Source: Phycisphaerales bacterium UBA2421
GTDB lineage: Bacteria; Planctomycetota; Phycisphaerae; Tepidisphaerales; Tepidisphaeraceae
DNA: 13,744 nt
NCBI GenBank assembly: GCA_002343075.1
Contig: DDRH01000044.1
Span: 13,434 to 27,177, forward strand
Reading direction: 5' to 3'
Shown: positions 6,800 to 13,180 of the stretch, in pieces
Position numbering within the stretch: position 1 is the first letter of the stretch
Layout: each line of letters opens with the position of its first letter
Position numbers and translations under genes: made by a program
Notes under the pieces: generated by a model
The model's database searches: none
Told to the model about the DNA's origin: nothing
Seen by the model: only the letters and a program-made list of their open reading frames with translations

Positions 6800-6827
6800 G
6801 CACCCGCAGAAACGACTCTGCGGGTGC
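6800..6827. terminator. Bidirectional terminator hairpin between truB and the SGNH hydrolase
   Basis: GCACCCGCAGA (6800-6810) and TCTGCGGGTGC (6817-6827) form a perfect 11-bp stem with a 6-nt loop. It lies 23 nt after the truB stop and 42 nt beyond the minus-strand stop. On the minus strand TGTGTTT follows, while on the plus strand the tail is CGAAAATTG, so termination is better supported for the minus-strand gene. One hairpin shared by convergent genes is a common arrangement. Confidence 0.7.
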
Positions 6828-6869
6828 CGAAAATTGTACCTTTGATTAAAGGCGACCGAGTGTTGCCCT

Positions 6870-8024
6870 TCATCGACGTCGGAGCAGCAGCGAGCCTGCC
6901 ACCAGCAACGCGCTCAGGGCCGCAGGCTCGGGCACGAGCGATGCGCCATCCGATACAAATGCGTCATAAAGAAACTCGCCAAGATATCGCCCGCCGGCCT
7001 GCGAAAAGTGCACGCCGTCGTCGAGATAGCCGTTGCGGTTAAAGAACTCGGCGTTGCCAGCAGTGCCATAAAGGTTGATGAAACCCAGCCCACGGGCACT
7101 GGCAACGTCCGCCATGCCCTCAACCAGCCCCGCAAGAGCGGCCGAGCCCTGGTCGTATGTGCCGATGAGAACGATCTCCGCGCCCGGTGCCGAAGATTGC
7201 ACGCGGTCAACCAGGCTGTTTACTCGCTGGGCGTAAGTCACCTGATTGTAAGCCTGATCATTCTGCCCAAGCCAAATCATGACCAGATCGGTTCCGAGCA
7301 GGGCCAGTTGTTGATCAAAGGTGCTGTCGCGCGTGAGAAAATTGTTTACACCCCACCCGCCGTTGGCCGCGCGGTGCACGCGCACGCCTGTTTCACTCGA
7401 AAGATTGTTCTGCCCGAGGATCGTCACCCTGCCGTCGCGAAGCGGTTCGATCGTGTACTGCGTTTGCGATGCGGGCAGTTGATAGTCAAAGGTCTGCACT
7501 TGGTTGGCAGCGCCATTTGTATTGATCGTGGCGACGATCGCGCCATTCGTGCCCTCGCGCACGTTAAACGATCCGCCCCCTGGCTGGCTGATGTATTGCA
7601 GTTCGATTCGTGAGTTGGTGGGCCGGAAATAGGCGGTGTTGGCGCCTGCGGTCGAGCCGTCAAACTCATTCCAAAGGCCATCCAGCGACCGCCGGGTGTC
7701 GAGATCTGCATTAATCCCCACGCGCCGCCAGCCGTTGTTGAGCGAAGCGCCCGTCCAGAGGCTCATGCCCTGGTAGCCCGCCCCGCCGTCGCCGTAGTTT
7801 TGCTGGAGAAGATTGCGAAAATGGGGCAGGTAAGAACCCTGACGAAACGAGAGGGAGTCTCCCAACACGACGATGTCGGCAGACTGCCCGGAACTTAGCA
7901 GCGCCTTGGTATCGGCAAGGGCCGATTGCAGGTTAAGTGATGGTGCGGCGGCAACAGCGAACGCCGAAGTGGCGACAGCGGTGGCAGCCGAGGCAAGCAC
8001 GGCGAGGGCGGTCGATCTGAGCAT
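6870..8024 (-). CDS. Exported SGNH/GDSL-type hydrolase with PEP-CTERM sorting signal
   Basis: This 384-aa protein starts with a signal peptide (MLRSTALAVLASAATAVATS, cut near residue 26). The SGNH fold is shown by block I IVVLGDSLSF (nucleophile in G55-D-S-L-S), a Gly-rich GDGGAGYQG (78-85) with the oxyanion role, WLGQND (251-256, the Asn of block III at 255), and DDGVHFS (335-341), giving the Asp-x-x-His pair D336 and H339. The C-terminus is VPEP (364-367), a hydrophobic stretch, then RRR, the exosortase signal. It is therefore a likely esterase, lipase or carbohydrate deacetylase acting outside the cytoplasm; the substrate cannot be told from this. The start is chosen from GGGAGA four bases before the ATG. 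A longer frame upstream lacks both a ribosome site and a signal peptide at its N-terminus. Termination is at the shared hairpin 6800-6827. Confidence 0.9.
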   Translation of the reverse strand: MLRSTALAVLASAATAVATSAFAVAAAPSLNLQSALADTKALLSSGQSADIVVLGDSLSFRQGSYLPHFRNLLQQNYGDGGAGYQGMSLWTGASLNNGWRRVGINADLDTRRSLDGLWNEFDGSTAGANTAYFRPTNSRIELQYISQPGGGSFNVREGTNGAIVATINTNGAANQVQTFDYQLPASQTQYTIEPLRDGRVTILGQNNLSSETGVRVHRAANGGWGVNNFLTRDSTFDQQLALLGTDLVMIWLGQNDQAYNQVTYAQRVNSLVDRVQSSAPGAEIVLIGTYDQGSAALAGLVEGMADVASARGLGFINLYGTAGNAEFFNRNGYLDDGVHFSQAGGRYLGEFLYDAFVSDGASLVPEPAALSALLVAGSLLLRRR

Positions 8025-8028
8025 GCTT

Positions 8029-8034
8029 TCTCCC
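8029..8034 (-). promoter_or_regulatory. Ribosome binding site of the SGNH hydrolase
   Basis: The minus strand reads GGGAGA here, 4 nt before the ATG at 8022-8024. It decides the start against a longer open frame that extends to 8306 and crosses the sdhC start on the other strand. Confidence 0.8.
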
Positions 8035-8196
8035 AATTTTCGCGGCAGCAAACGACAAAAAGCGTCGATTGAGCAACGGGGTGTTCGACAATGCTCCGAC
8101 CGCCGCGCGCACGGATGCGCGACGTCCCAGAGCATTCGGTGATTGTGCGCAAATGCCCGAGCGGAATCAAGAAAAAAGTGGGCTTTCCGCAGAAGT

Positions 8197-8225
8197 TTGG
8201 CGCGAATCGCTTCCACCCTTACAAT
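8197..8225 (+). promoter_or_regulatory. Candidate sigma70-type promoter for sdhC-uma2
   Basis: TTGGCG (8197-8202, 4 of 6) and TACAAT (8220-8225, 5 of 6) are separated by an optimal 17 nt. Transcription would start near 8232, giving a leader of about 28 nt to the GTG at 8260 that includes the AAAGGA ribosome site at 8244-8249. Confidence 0.6.
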
Positions 8226-8259
8226 TTGAGGTCCGCGAATTAGAAAGGACCGAATCAAC

Positions 8260-9033
8260 GTGTCAACCGCATCCGCTGCCTCCTCATCCTCCCCGCTTCG
8301 AGGCATCGCTCCGTTTTTGCTCCGTCGGCTTCATTCTTTAAGCGGAATTCTCTTCGGCGGGTATGTGCTGCTTCACCTGGCCGTGAACGCAAGTCTTGTT
8401 GAGAACTATCGTTACGACGGCTTGCCCACCGTCTACCAGCAACAGGTGGACAAGATTCACTCGCTACCGTTTCTGTCGGCGATCAGCTTTGGGGCGATCT
8501 TGCTGCCGATCATCTACCACACGATTTACGGGGTCTACATCCTCATTAATGGCAAGCCCAACGTCGCCGACTACGGCTACACCCGCAACTGGCTTTACCT
8601 GCTGCAGCGGATCAGCGCGCTGGTGCTAATTCTGTTTATCGCGTTTCACTATCTCGCGTTCAAAGGCACATTTAACTCTGTTCTGGGCAACGAGATGCAC
8701 TTTGTGCCGAGCAAGGCCACCGAAAGCACTGTGCTGCATTTTCAGCAGCATTGGTGGATCGGGTGGATCGTCTACCCGATCGGCGTGATTGCGGCGACTT
8801 TCCATACCGCCAACGGTTTTTATGCCGCCGGCGTGGCGTGGGGGCTGACGATCAGCGCCCGGGCCCAGCGGCGCTGGGGCGGGGTGTGCGTGGGGCTGTT
8901 CCTCTTCGCCACCGCGTGCGGCCTGACGGCGGTGGCGTCGGCGATGACGCACAAGAAAGTGCCCCCGATCGACCCAGCCATTCCCCGGGTCGCCCTGCCG
9001 CAGGTTTTTCCGCCTGCCGGGCCAAACGTCTGA
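8260..9033 (+). CDS. sdhC: Succinate dehydrogenase cytochrome b558-type membrane subunit
   Basis: This 257-aa integral membrane protein has about five hydrophobic helices (around 28-46, 72-96, 112-134, 165-198, 207-228). It resembles the Bacillus-type di-haem SdhC that anchors succinate dehydrogenase/fumarate reductase and passes electrons to quinone. The opening LRRLHSLSG (H25) followed by LLHLAVN (H39) matches the family start. H39, H87 (YHTIYG), H130 (FHYLAF) and H182 (FHTANG), one per helix, fit the four axial ligands of two b haems. The start is GTG with AAAGGA ten bases upstream. Odd point: sdhA and sdhB, usually directly downstream, are absent and the next gene is unrelated. The last 30 residues are Pro-rich and non-conserved-looking. 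The family call is firm; whether it partners SdhAB or fumarate reductase encoded elsewhere is open. Confidence 0.88.
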   Translation: MSTASAASSSSPLRGIAPFLLRRLHSLSGILFGGYVLLHLAVNASLVENYRYDGLPTVYQQQVDKIHSLPFLSAISFGAILLPIIYHTIYGVYILINGKPNVADYGYTRNWLYLLQRISALVLILFIAFHYLAFKGTFNSVLGNEMHFVPSKATESTVLHFQQHWWIGWIVYPIGVIAATFHTANGFYAAGVAWGLTISARAQRRWGGVCVGLFLFATACGLTAVASAMTHKKVPPIDPAIPRVALPQVFPPAGPNV

Positions 9034-9055
9034 TAGAATCTCGGGCAGGAGTTTT

Positions 9056-9697
9056 ATGGCGCTGCCGATCCATCTCAAATCTGACAAGGGTGAATCGATC
9101 GTCTTTGAAGACGTTTCGTGGAAGTTTTATGAAGCTTTCAATGACGATCTGATCGATACCCCCAGCCGTATCAGTTACGACGGTCGCACCCTGGAAATTC
9201 CGATGACGCTTTCCATCGAACATGAAAAGTTTAAGGCGTTCCTGGCGTCGATTGTCGATCGCGCCGCCGAGGCGTTTAATGTCCAAATGGTGTGCGGCGG
9301 ATCGGCGACGCTCAAGTCGTCACGCGCTGGCAAGGGATTGGAGGCCGATGAGTGCTTCTGGATCGAGCACGCCGCTGCCGTTCAAACGGTTGACCGCCTG
9401 GATCTGGAGATTCACCCAGCCCCCGACTTGGTTATTGAGGTCGATGTGACACACAGCACGGTCGATCGTGAGTCGATCTATGCCAGCATCGGTGTGCCGG
9501 AAATGTGGCACTTTGATGTGGCAACGCGATTGACGGGGTGGGTGTTGTCCGGCGGTACATGGCAGCGAGCGGAGTTCAGTCGAGCCTTTCCGGCGCTTCG
9601 AGTCAGTGATCTGAATGTGTTTATCGACCGATTTGGCAGGGGCGAAAATGCGACAACCGTCCGGCGGGAACTGCGAATGTGGTTGGAGTCGCTTTGA
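9056..9697 (+). CDS. Uma2-family (DUF820) PD-(D/E)XK nuclease-fold protein
   Basis: This 213-aa protein matches the Uma2 family, a very common bacterial group with a restriction endonuclease-like fold and largely unknown biology. Visible landmarks are TLEIPMTLSIEHEK (E46), LEADECFWI (D98), PDLVIEVDVTHST (D124, E128) and the ending motif YASIGVPEMWHFD (142-154). The Lys usually found before the YAxxGVPE motif is replaced here by R138, which I recall from a subgroup of the family, so it need not be inactive. AGGAG at 9047-9051 sits four bases before the ATG. The gene starts 22 nt after sdhC, so it is probably co-transcribed, and its 3' end lies 4 nt from the convergent PLP-enzyme gene with no terminator between. 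No toxin-antitoxin partner or methylase is adjacent. Confidence 0.85.
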   Translation: MALPIHLKSDKGESIVFEDVSWKFYEAFNDDLIDTPSRISYDGRTLEIPMTLSIEHEKFKAFLASIVDRAAEAFNVQMVCGGSATLKSSRAGKGLEADECFWIEHAAAVQTVDRLDLEIHPAPDLVIEVDVTHSTVDRESIYASIGVPEMWHFDVATRLTGWVLSGGTWQRAEFSRAFPALRVSDLNVFIDRFGRGENATTVRRELRMWLESL

Positions 9698-9701
9698 CGC
9701 A

Positions 9702-10643
9702 TTAAACCAGCCGCGAAATCTCCACGTTGCCGCCGCTGATGATCACGCCCACTTTTTTCCCTTGAAACGCAGTCGCGCCGTTTAACAGCACCGCCAGCGC
9801 CACCCCGCACGAAGGCTCGATCAGAATTTTCATTCGCTGCAGCACCAGCCTCATCGCGGCGAGCATTTCTTCATCGCTGGCCAGCGCAATCTGATTCACA
9901 TTGGCACGAATGTAGCCGAAGGTTCGTTCGCACAGGCTCGTCAGCAAGCCGTCGCCAACCGACCTCGGCGGGCGCGCGGGGGCAATTTTGCCCGTGCGAA
10001 AGCTCTCCGCGGCATCGTCGGCGAGTTGCGGTTCGCAGCCGACGACTTTCATCCCCGGCCGAAGCGCCCTCGCGGCGATCGCCGTCCCGCTCAGCAGCCC
10101 CCCACCGCCCACGGGCGCGAGAATTGCATCCAGCTCGGGCACTTCCTCCAGCAACTCCACCGCCGCCGTACCCTGGCCGGCGATGACTGCGTCATTGTCA
10201 AACGGATGAATCATCACGGCCCCGGTTCGACTCTGCACCGCCGCCGCCGTGCTTTCGCGTGCGGCGAGAGTTGGCTCACAAATCGTAATCTGCCCGCCGT
10301 AGCCGCGCACCGCATCCTGCTTGATCTGCGGGGTGGATGAAGGCATGACAATGTAAGCCGGAATCCCCCGAACGCGCGCGGCCAGCGAAAGCGCGCCTGC
10401 GTGGTTGCCCGAAGAGTGTGTTACGACGCCGCGCTTCGCCTCTGTCTCTGAAAGCGACTGCACTGCATTAGTGGCCCCGCGATACTTAAACGCGCCGGCC
10501 TTCTGCAGGTTCTCACATTTGAAGAAGACCTGGGCGCCGGTCATCGCGTCGATGGTCAGACTGGTCATCACCGGCGTGCGGTGAATGAACGGCTTGATCC
10601 GCGTGTGTGCGGCCTTGATTGCGGCAAGATCGACTGAACCCAT
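9702..10643 (-). CDS. Serine racemase / threonine ammonia-lyase-like PLP enzyme
   Basis: This 313-aa fold-type II PLP enzyme shows the Schiff-base lysine in KAGAFKYRGA (K53), the PLP phosphate and substrate loop THSSGNHAGAL (75-85), the glycine-rich phosphate-binding VGGGGLLSG (178-186), and SGGNV (303-307), whose Ser contacts the pyridine nitrogen. S78 aligns with the re-face catalytic Ser of serine racemases. CEPQLADD gives E204, A208 and D210, equivalent to the divalent-metal ligands of mammalian serine racemase. The ACT-type regulatory domain of biosynthetic IlvA is missing, as in catabolic threonine dehydratases. Likely reactions are serine racemisation and/or deamination of serine and threonine to 2-oxo acids. 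The ATG at 10641-10643 is preferred; a GTG directly upstream would add one residue. No clear ribosome site precedes it. It probably follows the DUF1428 gene on one transcript. Confidence 0.88.
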   Translation of the reverse strand: MGSVDLAAIKAAHTRIKPFIHRTPVMTSLTIDAMTGAQVFFKCENLQKAGAFKYRGATNAVQSLSETEAKRGVVTHSSGNHAGALSLAARVRGIPAYIVMPSSTPQIKQDAVRGYGGQITICEPTLAARESTAAAVQSRTGAVMIHPFDNDAVIAGQGTAAVELLEEVPELDAILAPVGGGGLLSGTAIAARALRPGMKVVGCEPQLADDAAESFRTGKIAPARPPRSVGDGLLTSLCERTFGYIRANVNQIALASDEEMLAAMRLVLQRMKILIEPSCGVALAVLLNGATAFQGKKVGVIISGGNVEISRLV

Positions 10644-10700
10644 CACCGGACTATAACCAGTGAATCTCCGCCGATCGAACGTTCTTGCGCGCGCAGTGCG

Positions 10701-11051
10701 TCAGGCGCTCACGAACACCTTAAACCCGCCGCATGCCATGCGCTTCATATCAAACGGCATGGTTTCATTGCAGCCCGCCAGGCGCTTGTCGGCCATCACC
10801 TTTTTGTTGACGGCATACCGGTGCTTGCGCGACTTGTAAGCGATCCACGCAAACACAATCGTTTCACCCTTCTTCGGCTTGATGTAGGTGGTGAACGGCG
10901 TGCCGAATTTCACGTCCAAGTCGTCACCCGCCGCCTCGTGATACATTAGCGCGCCGTGCTCTCGCCAGATTTTGCCCGCCTTTGAAGAAATCTTCTTGTA
11001 AGCGGCAAGGTTTTTAGTGGGCACGGGAAGGACAAATCCGTCGATATACAT
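10701..11051 (-). CDS. DUF1428 family protein (YbaA-like)
   Basis: This 116-aa cytosolic protein matches the DUF1428 family, of which E. coli YbaA is a member of about the same length. Visible conserved points are MYIDGFVLPVPTKNLAAYKK at the start, EHGALMYHEAAGDDLD (residues about 33-47), GETIVFAWIAYKSRKHRY, NKKVMADKRL and MPFDMKRMACGGFKVFV at the end. The fold of the family is a dimeric alpha-beta barrel type; the biochemical role is not known to me. GAGAGG on the minus strand (11061-11066) is 9 nt before the ATG, and the longer open frame upstream (to 11285) shows no homology-like pattern and crosses the divergent promoter. Spacing to the PLP-enzyme gene is 57 nt, so co-transcription is likely. 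Confidence 0.85.
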   Translation of the reverse strand: MYIDGFVLPVPTKNLAAYKKISSKAGKIWREHGALMYHEAAGDDLDVKFGTPFTTYIKPKKGETIVFAWIAYKSRKHRYAVNKKVMADKRLAGCNETMPFDMKRMACGGFKVFVSA

Positions 11052-11109
11052 TTGAATGAACCTCTCTAAAAAATTATCGCCGCAGCGCACAAGATGCGGG
11101 CGCCGCAAA

Positions 11110-11127
11110 CCGTGGAGACTACCACGG
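11110..11127. repeat. Short inverted repeat in the DUF1428-rhlE divergent region
   Basis: CCGTGG (11110-11115) and CCACGG (11122-11127) form a perfect 6-bp stem around AGACTA. It lies upstream of the helicase promoter and in the leader of the DUF1428 gene, so it could be an operator, a leader hairpin or chance. Confidence 0.4.
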
Positions 11128-11160
11128 CGGTGCGTCTTGACCGCATGGAGCGGCGCGCAT

Positions 11161-11189
11161 TCGACACTCGCGACGTTTTGCAGTATAGT
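11161..11189 (+). promoter_or_regulatory. Near-consensus sigma70-type promoter of the DEAD-box helicase gene
   Basis: TCGACA (11161-11166, 5 of 6 to TTGACA) and TATAGT (11184-11189, 5 of 6 to TATAAT) have an exact 17-nt spacer. This is the best promoter match in the window. A transcript from it would begin near 11196, producing a leader of about 197 nt before the ATG at 11393. Confidence 0.7.
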
Positions 11190-11196
11190 CACTGCT

Positions 11197-11220
11197 TCGG
11201 GTGTGGCTCTCCGCACCCGA
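11197..11220 (+). promoter_or_regulatory. Predicted hairpin at the 5' end of the helicase leader
   Basis: TCGGGTGTGG (11197-11206) pairs with CCGCACCCGA (11211-11220), ten pairs including one T-G wobble, with a CTCT loop. It would lie at the very first bases of the transcript predicted from the promoter at 11161-11189, where a stable stem commonly protects an mRNA or controls its folding. Confidence 0.6.
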
Positions 11221-11306
11221 CGCGTGCCCGGCCTCTGAGTCGTTTCGAACCGCATTCCGCGCTTCAACTCGTTTCCCGAGCACACCTTACATTCGATTCG
11301 CCGGAT

Positions 11307-11326
11307 AGCGAAGTATCGCTTTTTCT
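11307..11326 (+). terminator. Weak terminator-like hairpin with T-tract in the helicase leader
   Basis: AGCGA (11307-11311) and TCGCT (11316-11320) form a 5-bp stem around AGTA, directly followed by TTTTCTT. The stem is short, so efficient termination is doubtful. Its place 65-70 nt before the start codon would suit attenuation or pausing within the leader. Confidence 0.35.
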
Positions 11327-11392
11327 TGCGTTAATCCTATTCACCCTGGCACCCTCGGTTTTAGCCGGTGGGCCTGGAAGAAAGTTTGTTTC

Positions 11393-12958
11393 ATGACGTT
11401 TGCTTCTTTGCGGCTCGCCGAGCCGCTTCTGGCGGCCTTGACCGCTGAGGGTTATTCCACACCCACCCCCATTCAGGCCCGGGCCATTCCCCCGATTCTT
11501 GCAGGAAAAGACCTGCTCGGCTGCGCGCAGACCGGCACCGGCAAGACCGCCGCCTTTGCGTTGCCTCTTTTGCAGCGGGTCATGCTCGACTCGCCCCACC
11601 GCCCCTCGGTCGAACCCCACCGCAAGCGGCTCACACGCGCCCTCATCCTCTCGCCCACCCGCGAGCTCGCCAGCCAGATCGGCCAGAGCATCCGCACCTA
11701 CGGCGGGCAGACCGGCGTCCGCTACGCCGTCATCTTCGGAGGCGTCGGCCAGACCCCGCAGGTGCAGTCGCTCCGCAGCGGGATCGACGTGCTCATCGCC
11801 ACGCCCGGCCGGCTGCTTGATCTGATGAACCAGGGTCACGTCGAGCTCAGCCACATCGAGTTCTTTGTGCTCGACGAAGCCGACCGCATGCTCGACATGG
11901 GCTTCATACACGACATCCGCAAGGTCGTCGCCCAGTTGCCTCCGAAGCGGCAAAACCTCATGTTCAGCGCAACCATGCCAACCGAGATTCGGCAGTTGGC
12001 CAACACCATTCTGCATCACCCGGAATACATTGAAGTGGCACCGGTTTCTTCAACGGTGGATCTGATCGAGCAATCTGTCTTTCATGTCCGGAAGGAAAAC
12101 AAGCCGACTCTGCTGGCGCATCTGTATGACGCCCTGCCGATGGCGCGTTCGCTGGTCTTCATGCGCACCAAGCACGGCGCCGACAAACTAGTGAAGAAAC
12201 TTCGCGGCGGCGGGATCCATGCCGAGGCGATTCACGGCAACAAGACCCAAAACGCGCGCCAAAGGTCGCTGGGCAACTTCAAATCGGGCAAGATTCCGAT
12301 GCTGGTCGCCACCGATATCGCCGCGCGCGGGATCGACGTCGACGGTGTGACGCATGTGATCAATTACGACATTCCCAACGAGCCCGAGACGTATGTGCAT
12401 CGCATCGGCCGAACGGGACGTGCCGGCGCCACCGGCGAGGCGATCGCGTTCTGCGGCGACGGCGACGAGCGAACATTCCTCCGCGATATCGAAAAACTGA
12501 TTAAAAAGAAGATTTCGGTTCGGGACGATCACCCGGAGTATGCACAAAATCATAAGCTCATCGCCCCGCAGCCGTCGTTTGATGCCGACCGGGACGAGCG
12601 CCGACAGGACCGGCGCGCCCCCAAGCCCCACAAACCCGCGGTGGCGCACAAACAGGGCAAGGGCGTCCGAAGCGCGCATCGCGATGGGCAGCCAGCGCGC
12701 CCCGAAAACATGCGCCCCGAAAGTAAGCACGCACACAGCCCGCACGCGCACAAACCGGCAAACCAGCCCGCAGCCCACCCTCTCGCCGCCCGAAGCTCAC
12801 ACGCCCCAAGGCCTACCCACGGCGCAAGACATGGCGGCGGACACGGGGGAGGACACGGGGGAGGATACGGGGGAGGACAGAATGGGCACCATGCCAGCAA
12901 ACACAGAAAAGGCCCCAGCGGCCGCGGCGCCCACCACCGCGCGCACCGCGAGAGATGA
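11393..12958 (+). CDS. rhlE: RhlE-type DEAD-box ATP-dependent RNA helicase
   Basis: This 521-aa helicase unwinds RNA duplexes with ATP, typically in ribosome assembly or mRNA turnover and often during cold growth. All core motifs are present: Q motif GYSTPTPIQARAIP (20-33), motif I AQTGTGKT (45-52), Ia PTRELASQIG, Ib TPGRLLD, motif II DEAD (161-164), motif III SAT (192-194), then SLVFMRTK, ATDIAARGID (306-315) and HRIGRTGRAG (336-345). The core ends near residue 395. The tail of about 125 residues is basic, rich in His, Pro and Ala, with four HGGG/YGGG units at 480-495, typical of an unstructured RNA-binding extension. GGAAGAAAG at 11376-11384 precedes the ATG by 8 nt. It has its own strong promoter and long structured leader. 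The RhlE subfamily is my best match from the opening FASLRLAEPLLAAL and the overall layout. Confidence 0.93.
   Translation: MTFASLRLAEPLLAALTAEGYSTPTPIQARAIPPILAGKDLLGCAQTGTGKTAAFALPLLQRVMLDSPHRPSVEPHRKRLTRALILSPTRELASQIGQSIRTYGGQTGVRYAVIFGGVGQTPQVQSLRSGIDVLIATPGRLLDLMNQGHVELSHIEFFVLDEADRMLDMGFIHDIRKVVAQLPPKRQNLMFSATMPTEIRQLANTILHHPEYIEVAPVSSTVDLIEQSVFHVRKENKPTLLAHLYDALPMARSLVFMRTKHGADKLVKKLRGGGIHAEAIHGNKTQNARQRSLGNFKSGKIPMLVATDIAARGIDVDGVTHVINYDIPNEPETYVHRIGRTGRAGATGEAIAFCGDGDERTFLRDIEKLIKKKISVRDDHPEYAQNHKLIAPQPSFDADRDERRQDRRAPKPHKPAVAHKQGKGVRSAHRDGQPARPENMRPESKHAHSPHAHKPANQPAAHPLAARSSHAPRPTHGARHGGGHGGGHGGGYGGGQNGHHASKHRKGPSGRGAHHRAHRER
12829..12876 (+). repeat. 12-bp tandem repeat encoding HGGG units in the helicase tail
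   Basis: ACACGGGGGAGG occurs at 12841-12852 and 12853-12864, with one-base variant ATACGGGGGAGG at 12865-12876 and a more diverged copy at 12829-12840. Being 12 bp long it keeps frame and encodes HGGG-HGGG-HGGG-YGGG. Copy number can therefore change by slippage without breaking the protein. Confidence 0.85.
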
Positions 12959-12970
12959 CCGCGAGAGATG
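12945..12970 (+). repeat. 13-bp direct duplication across the helicase stop codon
   Basis: ACCGCGAGAGATG is present twice in immediate succession (12945-12957 and 12958-12970). The TGA stop of the helicase gene (12956-12958) spans the junction, so the second copy is outside the gene. The 13-bp unit is not a multiple of three. Confidence 0.9.
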
Positions 12971-13180
12971 ATTTTCACCCGGTCGCGCCGTGCACGCGTT
13001 GACCGTGGCGATTGTCAATCCGAAGGCGCAGCACGACTGAGAAAACGGCGCATACATGGAAACTGGTTCGCCTGAAGTTACCGCGAATTAGTGCGCAGCT
13101 GCCGCACAGGCCCCTTCGGCGTATCGCTTCGGGTGACCGCTCTCATACGGTTCTGCGTGAGCTGATGCGCTATCGCATCG
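12959..13180. other. Intergenic region between the convergent helicase and dockerin-like genes
   Basis: No gene is supported here. Two short inverted repeats are visible: GTGCG/CGCAC at 13091-13107 and GATGCG/CGCATC at 13164-13179. The second lies 1 nt beyond the stop of the minus-strand gene, but neither has a T-tract, so I do not call a terminator. I see no tRNA cloverleaf. Confidence 0.4.

Noticed and set aside
8025..8306. N-terminal extension of the SGNH hydrolase by 94 residues
   Set aside because: It would bury the signal peptide, cross the sdhC start, and ignore the good ribosome site at 8029-8034.
11052..11285. N-terminal extension of the DUF1428 protein
   Set aside because: It exceeds the family length by about 78 residues and covers the helicase promoter; the MYIDGFV start is the family start.
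12550..12978. Cys/Pro-rich minus-strand open frame opposite the helicase tail
   Set aside because: It is the reverse complement of the HGGG repeat and basic tail, a composition artefact and not a metal-binding protein.
12959..13180. Possible tRNA or other structured RNA gene
   Set aside because: The short stems do not form a cloverleaf, and no conserved T-arm or anticodon pattern is visible.
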